Source: an uncultured Micavibrio sp. (GTDB lineage: Bacteria > Pseudomonadota > Alphaproteobacteria > Micavibrionales > UBA1664). Taken from it: a stretch of DNA of 10,816 nucleotides. Shown piece after piece: positions 1 through 5,695 of the stretch. Where the stretch lies: assembly GCA_937896295.1 (NCBI GenBank), contig CALBME010000033.1, positions 1-10,816 on the forward strand, written 5' to 3'. Numbering within the stretch: position 1 is the first letter of the stretch; the number at the start of each line of letters is the position of its first letter. The position numbers and the translations under genes are program-made. Under the pieces are notes generated by a model. It was not told the origin of the DNA and did not search any database. It saw only the letters and a program-made list of their open reading frames with translations.

Positions 1-672
1 CCGGACGCGCTGAACCCGTTCGAACCAGCCAAGGTTGCCATCGGCGTCCAGAAAATGGGCCTGAAACACGTCGTCGTGACATCGGTCGACCGGGATGATC
101 TTGCCGATGGTGGCGCCGATCACTTCGTCAAGACCATCAACGAAATCCGCCGCCTGTCGCCCGATACGACCATTGAAATCCTGACGCCTGATTTCAAGAA
201 CAAGGCCGGCGCGGTGGAAACCGTCGCACGCGCACGTCCCGATGTGTTCAACCACAATCTTGAAACCGTTCCGCGCCTGTATCCGTCCGTTCGCCCCGGC
301 GCGCGTTACTTCATTTCGCTTAAGGTTTTGCAGGATGCGAAAACCATCGATCCGTCCATTTTCACCAAATCCGGCATCATGGTCGGCCTTGGCGAAACAA
401 AGGAAGAGGTGGGTCAGGTCATGGACGACCTGCGCGCCGCCGATGTCGATTTCATCACTATTGGTCAGTACCTGCAACCCACGCCCAAGCATCACCCGGT
501 CATGGATTTCGTGACGCCGGAACAGTTCGCGGACTATGAACGCATGGCATGGAACAAGGGTTTCCTGATGGTGTCGGCCACGCCGTTAACCCGGTCTTCA
601 CACCATGCCGGCGAGGATTTCGAGCGCCTTAAGGCTAGCCGGAAGGCTAGGCTCCAAAACGCGGGCCAGTAA
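1..672 (+). CDS. lipA: Lipoyl synthase, C-terminal part (5' end outside window)
   Basis: Radical-SAM enzyme that inserts two sulfurs into octanoyl groups on the E2/H proteins of the 2-oxoacid dehydrogenase and glycine cleavage complexes, in the cytosol. The frame is open from base 1 and continues to TAA at 670-672, so about 223 C-terminal residues are visible. The first in-frame ATG (55) is internal: the residues before it already match the family (PDALNPFEPAKVA, then MGLKHVVVTSVDRDDLADGGA). Other family segments are ETVPRLYPSVRPGARY, SGIMVGLGE and IGQYLQPTPKHHPV. RSSHHA near the C-terminus (nt 592-609) carries the conserved serine that ligates the auxiliary 4Fe-4S cluster. The N-terminal cysteine motifs for both clusters lie upstream of the window. 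The C-terminus ends ordinarily, a short basic tail after the RSSHHA region. The next gene starts 17 nt downstream on the same strand, so co-transcription is plausible. Confidence 0.97.
   Translation, partial: PDALNPFEPAKVAIGVQKMGLKHVVVTSVDRDDLADGGADHFVKTINEIRRLSPDTTIEILTPDFKNKAGAVETVARARPDVFNHNLETVPRLYPSVRPGARYFISLKVLQDAKTIDPSIFTKSGIMVGLGETKEEVGQVMDDLRAADVDFITIGQYLQPTPKHHPVMDFVTPEQFADYERMAWNKGFLMVSATPLTRSSHHAGEDFERLKASRKARLQNAGQ
635..650 (+). repeat. Short perfect inverted repeat inside the lipA 3' end
   Basis: CTAGCC (635-640), loop GGAA, GGCTAG (645-650) form a 6-bp stem with a 4-nt loop. The same stretch also contains AAGGCTAG twice (631-638 and 643-650). It lies in the last codons of lipA, 40 nt before the next start. 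No T-run follows, so it is not a classical terminator. It could be a weak mRNA structure between lipA and the next cistron, or chance. Confidence 0.3.
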
Positions 673-689
673 GGTATAATAAAGGGGCC

Positions 690-1841
690 ATGACGAATCC
701 CGCCCCGTCCGCCGCACCCGCATTCAAATATAAACGCCTCGAGGCCGGCGATCCTGCGCCCTGGTTCCGCCAGCGCTGCACCTCCAACGAAGATTACAGC
801 TTCGATACCGCAGGCGGGCGTTACATCGTCTTGTGTTTCTTCGTGTCCGCAGGGACCGAGACGGGGCAGAACATGCTCAAGATTCTCAAAGAAAACCGGG
901 CGCTGTTCAATGATAAGAAAATCGCCTTTTTTGGCATTTCGAATGACGCGAACGACGAAAAGGAAAAGCGCGTTGTCGAGGAAATGCCCGGTATTCGCCA
1001 CTTCTGGGACCTGAACGGCGAAGTCAGCCGCCTGTATGGCTCAGCCCCCATCGATGTGCCGCCGGGCGTGCGCAACCTGACCTTGCGGCATGTGTGGTTC
1101 GTACTCGACCCGACCATGCGCGTGCGCAGGGTTTTTACCGGAAGCGGGGATGGATCGGAGCGCCATGACGTTGCCGCCTATCTTAAGACCCTGCCGGATG
1201 TGAACAGCTATCCCGGCTTTGAGGTGCAGGCCCCTGTATTCATCCTTCCCGACGTGTTCGAGCCCGAGTTCTGCCAGCACCTGATCAGTCTGTATCTGGC
1301 CGATGGCGGCACCGATTCCGGCTTCATGCGCGAAAAGGACGGCATTACCGTCAGCGCCAAGGATTACAGCCACAAGCGCCGGTCCGATTACGAAATCGTC
1401 GACGAAGACTTGAAGAAAGTCATTCAGGGCAAAATTCAGCGCCGCATCGTCCCCGAAATCCTGAAAGTTCATCAGTACCAAGTCACGCGGATGGAACGCT
1501 ATCTGGTCGGTTGCTACGACAGCGCGACCAAGGACCATTTCCGCGCGCACCGGGACAACACGACCAAGGGCACGGCCCATCGCCGTTTTGCCGTTTCCAT
1601 CAACTTGAACGCGGACTTTGAGGGCGGGGAGGTGTCCTTCCCCGAATACGGTCCGAAATCCTTCAAACCGCCCGTCGGCGGCGCCTGCGTGTTCTCATGC
1701 TCGCTTCTGCATGAGGTTTCCCGCGTCACGGCGGGCAAACGCTATGCCTTCCTGCCATTCCTGTATGACGATGCCGCCGCCCGCTTAAGGGAGAAAAATG
1801 CCGGCTTTCTGGCCGATGGCGGCGATTACAGGTTTTCCTGA
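690..1841 (+). CDS. Redoxin-like / 2OG-Fe(II) oxygenase (prolyl 4-hydroxylase-like) two-domain protein
   Basis: A 383-residue protein with two recognisable parts and no signal peptide or membrane segment, so probably cytosolic. Residues ~15-170 have the layout of an AhpC/TSA-type redoxin domain: EAGDPAPWF, a central strand then FFVSAGTETG, later VWFVLDPTMRVRRVFTG. At the place where peroxiredoxins carry the peroxidatic cysteine there is SAGTETG with no Cys, so this half is probably not a peroxidase. Residues ~180-360 are a P4Hc-type double-stranded beta-helix dioxygenase. The iron ligands are H287-x-D289 (AHRD) and H341 (LLHEV), and R351 (GKRY, ten residues after the distal His) is the expected 2-oxoglutarate-binding residue; all four are intact. 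The likely chemistry is hydroxylation coupled to decarboxylation of 2-oxoglutarate; the substrate is unknown. ATG 690 follows AAAGGGG (682-687 region) and lies 17 nt after lipA. This gene sits between lipA and coq10, which are usually close neighbours in alphaproteobacteria. Confidence 0.85.
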   Translation: MTNPAPSAAPAFKYKRLEAGDPAPWFRQRCTSNEDYSFDTAGGRYIVLCFFVSAGTETGQNMLKILKENRALFNDKKIAFFGISNDANDEKEKRVVEEMPGIRHFWDLNGEVSRLYGSAPIDVPPGVRNLTLRHVWFVLDPTMRVRRVFTGSGDGSERHDVAAYLKTLPDVNSYPGFEVQAPVFILPDVFEPEFCQHLISLYLADGGTDSGFMREKDGITVSAKDYSHKRRSDYEIVDEDLKKVIQGKIQRRIVPEILKVHQYQVTRMERYLVGCYDSATKDHFRAHRDNTTKGTAHRRFAVSINLNADFEGGEVSFPEYGPKSFKPPVGGACVFSCSLLHEVSRVTAGKRYAFLPFLYDDAAARLREKNAGFLADGGDYRFS

Positions 1842-1891
1842 TCAAGAGGGTATCTTTGCATCGGCCTTTTTGATGTATATGTCATAGGGCC

Positions 1892-2329
1892 ATGCCGACC
1901 CATGCCGAAGTCAGAACCCTGCCGCACACGCCTGAACAGATGTTCAGTCTGGTGGCGGATATTGAAAGTTACCCCGAATTCCTGCCCTGGTGCCTTGAGG
2001 CACGGATATGGAAGCGTGAAGGCAATGTCGTTTATGCCGACCTTGTCATCGGGTACAAGATGTTCCGCGAACGCTTTTCCTCAAAGGTCACGCTGGAAAA
2101 ACCGGGGCATATTCATGTCGAATACCTGAAAGGCCCGCTGAAATACCTGTCCAATCACTGGCGCTTCCTGCCCAGCAATCCAAAATCCTGCGTCATCGAT
2201 TTCTTTGTCGACTTTGAATTCCGCAATCCCATCTTTCAGAAAGTCATGGGCGTCTTTTTCAACGAGGCGGTCCGCCGGATGGTTACCGCATTTGAGACAC
2301 GGGCAAAGACGCTTTACGCAAAGATCTGA
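1892..2329 (+). CDS. coq10: COQ10 / RatA family START-domain protein
   Basis: A 145-residue single-domain protein of the polyketide cyclase/START superfamily, close to mitochondrial Coq10 (binds coenzyme Q and supports its use in respiration). Bacterial members are also annotated RatA, from a reported E. coli ribosome-association inhibitor. Family signatures are VADIESYPEFLPWC at 21-34, which is the hallmark, and GPLKYLSNHWRF at 81-92, with a C-terminal amphipathic helix (residues ~115-145) that covers the hydrophobic cavity. Length and start fit the family. The ribosome-binding site is weak (AGGG, 1886-1889, close to the ATG). Position after lipA in alphaproteobacteria favours the ubiquinone role over a toxin role; no RatB-like partner is visible. 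The 50-nt gap from the upstream gene could hold a weak promoter, but none is convincing. Its 3' end overlaps a convergent small ORF by 47 nt. Confidence 0.93.
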   Translation: MPTHAEVRTLPHTPEQMFSLVADIESYPEFLPWCLEARIWKREGNVVYADLVIGYKMFRERFSSKVTLEKPGHIHVEYLKGPLKYLSNHWRFLPSNPKSCVIDFFVDFEFRNPIFQKVMGVFFNEAVRRMVTAFETRAKTLYAKI

Positions 2330-2618
2330 TCGATACGGGACGGCCCTTGCTGCCCAGACGCCCGGTCATTTTGACGGCAAAGCGATGGGCATCATCGCTT
2401 TGTGCAGCAGAAAACTGAAATGTATAAACGATCCTGTCGTCTTCCGTATGAACGCCCGAGCCGGTGGGCGATATGCCCGCCTGCGCCATGCGGGCAAAAA
2501 GATAATTCATCACCATAGCCTGATGATTGACGCTGGCAGGGCGGGGCAGACCAACGCTTAGAACCTGATTGCGCCAGACAGCGCTTAAACACAAGGCGGG
2601 TTGGGATGAAATGGACAT
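2283..2618 (-). CDS. Small hypothetical protein, convergent with and overlapping coq10
   Basis: A 111-residue ORF that fills the 330-nt gap between coq10 and the glycosyltransferase gene. I do not recognise the family. Reasons to think it is real are: the gap is otherwise empty; ATG 2618 is preceded by an AAGG..AAGG purine run (about 2619-2628) as a ribosome-binding site; and the composition looks protein-like, with a helical stretch NHQAMVMNYLFARMAQAG, then VHTEDDRIVYTFQFSAAQ, then a basic tail. No signal peptide, transmembrane helix or known motif is seen. An upstream in-frame ATG at 2633 would add five residues. The stop lies inside coq10, so the two genes overlap tail to tail by 47 nt. 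It follows the minus-strand glycosyltransferase stop by 39 nt and could be the last cistron of that operon. It might instead be a chance open frame. Confidence 0.5.
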   Translation of the reverse strand: MSISSQPALCLSAVWRNQVLSVGLPRPASVNHQAMVMNYLFARMAQAGISPTGSGVHTEDDRIVYTFQFSAAQSDDAHRFAVKMTGRLGSKGRPVSIRSLRKASLPVSQMR

Positions 2619-2657
2619 ACCTTGCCTTAGCACGCATGCGCCTGAATACGCAAAAAC

Positions 2658-3563
2658 TTACCCGGCCTCCCGGTAGCGCAGCGACATGGGGTGGACGGAA
2701 CCGTCCGTACAGGTGATATCCGTCATCACGTTCCTGTTGGCGCGCATGTCATCCAACCCCGTCAGGTGCAGGATACCCAGTGGCTGATGCGGCAAATTCG
2801 GTTCTACAAACCGCCCCCTGACAATATCGAACATCGGCTTGGTATCGCATAGCCAGTTGCACAGCGACGGCAGACGTTCAGCCGGGTACTTATCGGCATA
2901 GATCATAATGCCCATCGTCAGCTGTTCCGCCGTAAAGATATTCGCGCGTGGACGCACAAGGCACTGGGTAATCAGTTCCTGCCACCGCGCCCAGTGCGGC
3001 GCGTTGGCGGCAAGCGCGAACACCCCGGCATTGATGGTTGGAAACGGAAAAAGCTGGCGCGCGATTTTACCGCCAAAGCTTTTCCGCGCGTTTGAATAAT
3101 AAAAACTGCGCGGGCGGTAAGGGATGGGGCCGAACCACGACAGGCGCATGGTTTTGCCATAGGCGCGGTCCACCTGCGGCACGACGGCAAGCCCCGATCT
3201 TTGCGCACCAGCAACCAGAAGGTCGATGGCGCTCCAGTCCTGAATCCAGGTATCCGCATCAAGCCAAATATAAATATCGTGCCCCGGAAACAGCTGCGGA
3301 ATATAGGGGCGGGACACGCACGCCTTTAAAAATTCGCGCCCCGCGATACGGTCGTCCGACAACTCCACCGGCCAGATGCCGTTGGCGACCGTGTACCCCT
3401 TATCAAGCAGGGTCTTGTTCTGGTCTGGCGTAAGCCCGGCATCGATCACGCAGATGGCGGACAGGTTTTGCGCCTGCCGGTGCCGCAGGATGGAGGCCAG
3501 CAATTCAGACAGAAGCGGAAAATATTTGGCGTCGGCCGATGTTACGATTGCAACGCGGGTCAT
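2658..3563 (-). CDS. GT8-like glycosyltransferase (putative)
   Basis: A 301-residue soluble GT-A-fold protein. The start MTRVAIVTSADAKYFPLL is the nucleotide-binding first strand and helix. IYIWLDADTW (97-106) gives the metal-binding DxD motif, D102 and D104. TINAGVFALA (176-185) and EQLTMG (213-218) match the conserved acceptor-side segments of GT8-type enzymes, and ILHLTG with H266 matches the C-terminal metal-binding histidine region. The expected activity is transfer of a sugar from a nucleotide-sugar to a surface glycan or lipid; donor and acceptor cannot be told. Its ATG overlaps the pncC stop by 4 nt (ATGA, 3560-3563), so it is translationally coupled as the fourth gene of the ispDF-pgpA-pncC unit, an unusual place for it. 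Basic residues follow the DxD domain, possibly for membrane contact. Family assignment is from motifs only. Confidence 0.75.
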   Translation of the reverse strand: MTRVAIVTSADAKYFPLLSELLASILRHRQAQNLSAICVIDAGLTPDQNKTLLDKGYTVANGIWPVELSDDRIAGREFLKACVSRPYIPQLFPGHDIYIWLDADTWIQDWSAIDLLVAGAQRSGLAVVPQVDRAYGKTMRLSWFGPIPYRPRSFYYSNARKSFGGKIARQLFPFPTINAGVFALAANAPHWARWQELITQCLVRPRANIFTAEQLTMGIMIYADKYPAERLPSLCNWLCDTKPMFDIVRGRFVEPNLPHQPLGILHLTGLDDMRANRNVMTDITCTDGSVHPMSLRYREAG

Positions 3564-4030
3564 GCCATGAACTCCAGCAGGTGGTTGAGCGCGGCTTCCG
3601 CCGCCTGGGTACGGACGGCATCGCGCCCGCCCTGAAATATATGCTTGTAGGTGCGCACATCGTCCCAGCTTGCGACACCGATATGAACAAGGCCGACGGG
3701 TTTTTCATCGGAACCGCCGGCAGGCCCGGCAATGCCGGTGACGGACACGGCGATACCGGCCTTGCTGTTCTGCAATGCGCCCTGCGCCATCGCCTCGGCC
3801 ACGGAGGATGATACCGCGCCATACTGTTCGATCATCAGGGGCGGAACCGCCAGCATCTCGATCTTGGCCTGGTTGGAATAGGTGACGAACCCGCGATCGA
3901 CAAAGGCCGAGCTTCCGGCAACTGCCGTAAGCATCTGGGCGATCATGCCGCCGGTGCAGGACTCGGCGGTCGCAATCATCCACCCGCGCGCCTGCAGTTT
4001 TTCAAAAACACTTAAGACCAGATGATCCAT
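3560..4030 (-). CDS. pncC: CinA C-terminal-domain protein, nicotinamide-nucleotide amidohydrolase
   Basis: A 156-residue stand-alone CinA C-terminal domain, the PncC type. Family members hydrolyse NMN to nicotinate mononucleotide plus ammonia in pyridine nucleotide salvage. Family motifs are TAESCTGG (21-28, with S24 the expected catalytic-region serine), GFVTYSNQAK (47-56), YGAVSSSVAEAMAQGA (70-85) and SVTGIAGPAGGSDEKPVG (96-113). The N-terminal MoaB/CinA domain of full-length CinA is absent, which is normal in alphaproteobacteria. The ATG at 4030 lies inside pgpA (19-nt overlap), and its stop overlaps the glycosyltransferase start by 4 nt. No strong Shine-Dalgarno is seen, consistent with coupling to pgpA translation. 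The neighbourhood cinA/pncC next to ispDF is a conserved alphaproteobacterial arrangement. Confidence 0.95.
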   Translation of the reverse strand: MDHLVLSVFEKLQARGWMIATAESCTGGMIAQMLTAVAGSSAFVDRGFVTYSNQAKIEMLAVPPLMIEQYGAVSSSVAEAMAQGALQNSKAGIAVSVTGIAGPAGGSDEKPVGLVHIGVASWDDVRTYKHIFQGGRDAVRTQAAEAALNHLLEFMA

Positions 4031-4497
4031 AGCCCGTACCCGTAAACAATGATGCCGCTGGCAAGCCCTGCCGCAAGGTCGTCGGCCATGACGCCGGCAG
4101 CACCAGTGACATTTTTATCCAGCCAGCCGATCGGCCCCGGCTTCCAGATATCAAAAACCCGGAACAGCACAAAGGCCAGAACCGCCTGATCCCAGAACTG
4201 GGCGAACAGCATGGCCAGCCACAATCCCGCCCATTCATCGATGACGACCATGCCATTATCATGCGAGCCGCTTTCCTTTTCAAAACGCGCGGCCGCCCAC
4301 AGACCGGCAAGCGTGACAATCGCGAAGGCGACGACCAGTGTCGGCTTGTCCATGACAAAGCCAATGACCCATGCGGCCAGCGACCCCCATGTACCAGGCG
4401 CGGGGTACATGCGGCCCGAACCAAACCCCGTGGCGATCAGCGCCGCCGGGTTTTTCATGGTCATGCCATCGGGCAGGGGTTTGTACTCAAGCCTCAT
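4012..4497 (-). CDS. pgpA: Phosphatidylglycerophosphatase A
   Basis: Inner-membrane enzyme that dephosphorylates phosphatidylglycerophosphate to phosphatidylglycerol. At 161 residues it is the usual length. Conserved PgpA blocks are GFGSGRMYPAPGTWGS (24-39), VIDEWAGLWLAM (85-96, acidic D87-E88), FRVFDIWKPGPI (112-123) and GVMADDLAAG (135-144, acidic D139-D140). Hydrophobic stretches at about 40-70, 90-115 and 140-160 are the membrane segments. ATG 4497 overlaps the ispDF stop as ATGA (4494-4497), which supports this start over the internal ATG at residue 12 or 14. The 3' end overlaps pncC by 19 nt. It is the second gene of the minus-strand operon. Confidence 0.95.
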   Translation of the reverse strand: MRLEYKPLPDGMTMKNPAALIATGFGSGRMYPAPGTWGSLAAWVIGFVMDKPTLVVAFAIVTLAGLWAAARFEKESGSHDNGMVVIDEWAGLWLAMLFAQFWDQAVLAFVLFRVFDIWKPGPIGWLDKNVTGAAGVMADDLAAGLASGIIVYGYGLWIIWS

Positions 4498-5630
4498 CGT
4501 TTCATCCTTACCGTTACGATCGCCTGCACGGCCAGGCCTTCGCCGCGCCCGATGGCGCCCAGTTTTTCGGTTGTCGTCGCTTTAAGGCCTATGGCGTCGG
4601 CGGGCAATTTCAAAATTTCGCCCAGCCGTGCGACGATTTGACCGCGGTGAGGGCCGATGCGCGGAAACTCGCTCATCAGCATGATGTCCGCATGAACGAG
4701 GATTCCGCCCTTCGCCTGCAGAAGCGAAAGCGCCTTTTCAACGATCACGGCACTATCCATTCCCTTCCACTGCGGATCGGACGGCGGGAACAGCACTCCG
4801 ATATCGCCTGCACCGATCGTGCCCAGAAGGGCATCGGCGATGGCGTGCAGGCCCGCATCCGCATCCGAATGCCCCACCAGCGATTTGGGCGATGGAATAT
4901 CCACCCCGAACAGGCGCACGGAAGATCCCGGACCAAAAGTATGAATGTCAAAGCCAAGTCCCGTGCGCGTATCGGCATAAGTCGCATAAATCATTTTTTC
5001 AGCCCGGCTCAATTCCTCGCGCGTGGTGATTTTAAAATTATCGGGGCATCCCGGCACAAAATGCGGTGCAATGCCCGCCTCGCCAAAGACCAGTGACGTA
5101 TCATCAGTATAATGTTTGCCGCCAGCCGATTGATGCGCCTGTAACAGCACATCATATACAAATGCCTGCGGCGTCTGGATCGCCTGCACCCCGGTGCGGT
5201 CGATCACATCGCTTCCGCGCATCAGCGTGTCGACGACCGGCACGGCCAGCGTCGCGGACCGGGCACCGCCTTCCAGCACGGCCTTCAAATTCTCAATCGA
5301 TGAATGCGGCGCAAAGGGGCGGGCTGCATCATGGATCATCACATAACGCGGCGGCTGATCGCCAAAGGCCTTCAGGCCGGCCAGAACGCTGTCCTGCCGC
5401 GTGGCACCCCCCGCCACGATACGGATATGGGGGCAGGCGCTTAAGAGGGGGCGGTAATGCGCCTCGTGGGCCGTGTCGACCACCAGAACGGCAGGTATTT
5501 GATTTCCAAGGCTTTCAAGCGCCCACGCGACAACGGGCCGCCCGGCGAGGGGCAGGTACTGCTTGGGAATATCGCCGCCGAACCGGGCGCCACTGCCCCC
5601 CGCAACGATGATGTAGCCCCAGCTGGACAC
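4494..5630 (-). CDS. ispDF: Bifunctional IspD/IspF of the MEP isoprenoid pathway
   Basis: Fusion of 2-C-methyl-D-erythritol 4-phosphate cytidylyltransferase (IspD) and 2-C-methyl-D-erythritol 2,4-cyclodiphosphate synthase (IspF), cytosolic. Residue numbers here count from the upstream TTG at 5657; subtract 9 for the start chosen. IspD, ~14-228: IIVAGGSGARFGGDIPKQY (CTP-binding loop and the conserved K32), GGATRQDSV, VMIHDAARPF and QTPQAF. IspF, ~231-387: FDIH (metal ligands D237, H239), HSDADAGLHAIADALLG (H271 third ligand), FPRIGPH and ATTTEKLG (360-367). Both halves look complete. The frame opens at TTG 5657, which has no ribosome-binding site. GTG at 5630 has AAAGGA (5643-5638) seven nt upstream and gives a start a few residues before the IspD core, so it is preferred; GTG 5633 is possible. 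First gene of the operon with pgpA (ATGA overlap), and divergent from ntrY. Confidence 0.95.
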   Translation of the reverse strand: MSSWGYIIVAGGSGARFGGDIPKQYLPLAGRPVVAWALESLGNQIPAVLVVDTAHEAHYRPLLSACPHIRIVAGGATRQDSVLAGLKAFGDQPPRYVMIHDAARPFAPHSSIENLKAVLEGGARSATLAVPVVDTLMRGSDVIDRTGVQAIQTPQAFVYDVLLQAHQSAGGKHYTDDTSLVFGEAGIAPHFVPGCPDNFKITTREELSRAEKMIYATYADTRTGLGFDIHTFGPGSSVRLFGVDIPSPKSLVGHSDADAGLHAIADALLGTIGAGDIGVLFPPSDPQWKGMDSAVIVEKALSLLQAKGGILVHADIMLMSEFPRIGPHRGQIVARLGEILKLPADAIGLKATTTEKLGAIGRGEGLAVQAIVTVRMKR

Positions 5631-5666
5631 CACGCAATCCTTTGTTTTTTCGTTCAAATCGCGCTA

Positions 5667-5695
5667 AACATAACGTCCCGGACCCATGAGCACAA
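5667..5695 (-). promoter_or_regulatory. Candidate promoter for the ispDF operon
   Basis: Reading the minus strand, TTGTGC (5695-5690) and TATGTT (5672-5667) are separated by exactly 17 nt, and transcription would begin near 5660. That would leave the TTG at 5657 almost leaderless but give a leader of about 30 nt with AAAGGA before GTG 5630, consistent with the chosen start. Both boxes are imperfect (about 3/6 and 4/6). The -35 box lies inside the first codons of ntrY, so the two divergent genes would share this 55-bp region. A + strand pair for ntrY (TTGTTT 5642-5647, TAAACA 5665-5670, 17-nt spacer) is equally weak. Confidence 0.25.

Noticed and set aside
675..680. Perfect TATAAT just after the lipA stop, as a promoter for the oxygenase gene
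   Set aside because: It lies only 9 nt before the ATG, over the ribosome-binding site region, and the matching -35 position (CTCCAA, 652-657) is poor; transcription from it would leave no leader.
1892..2329. RatA as part of a toxin-antitoxin system
   Set aside because: No RatB or other antitoxin-like partner is adjacent, and the lipA-coq10 context in alphaproteobacteria points to the COQ10 ubiquinone-binding role.
2636..2675. Terminator after the glycosyltransferase gene (CCGG-GAGG-CCGG then GTTTTT on the minus strand)
   Set aside because: The stem is only 4 bp, lies inside the last codons, and is separated from the short T-run; not strong enough to call.
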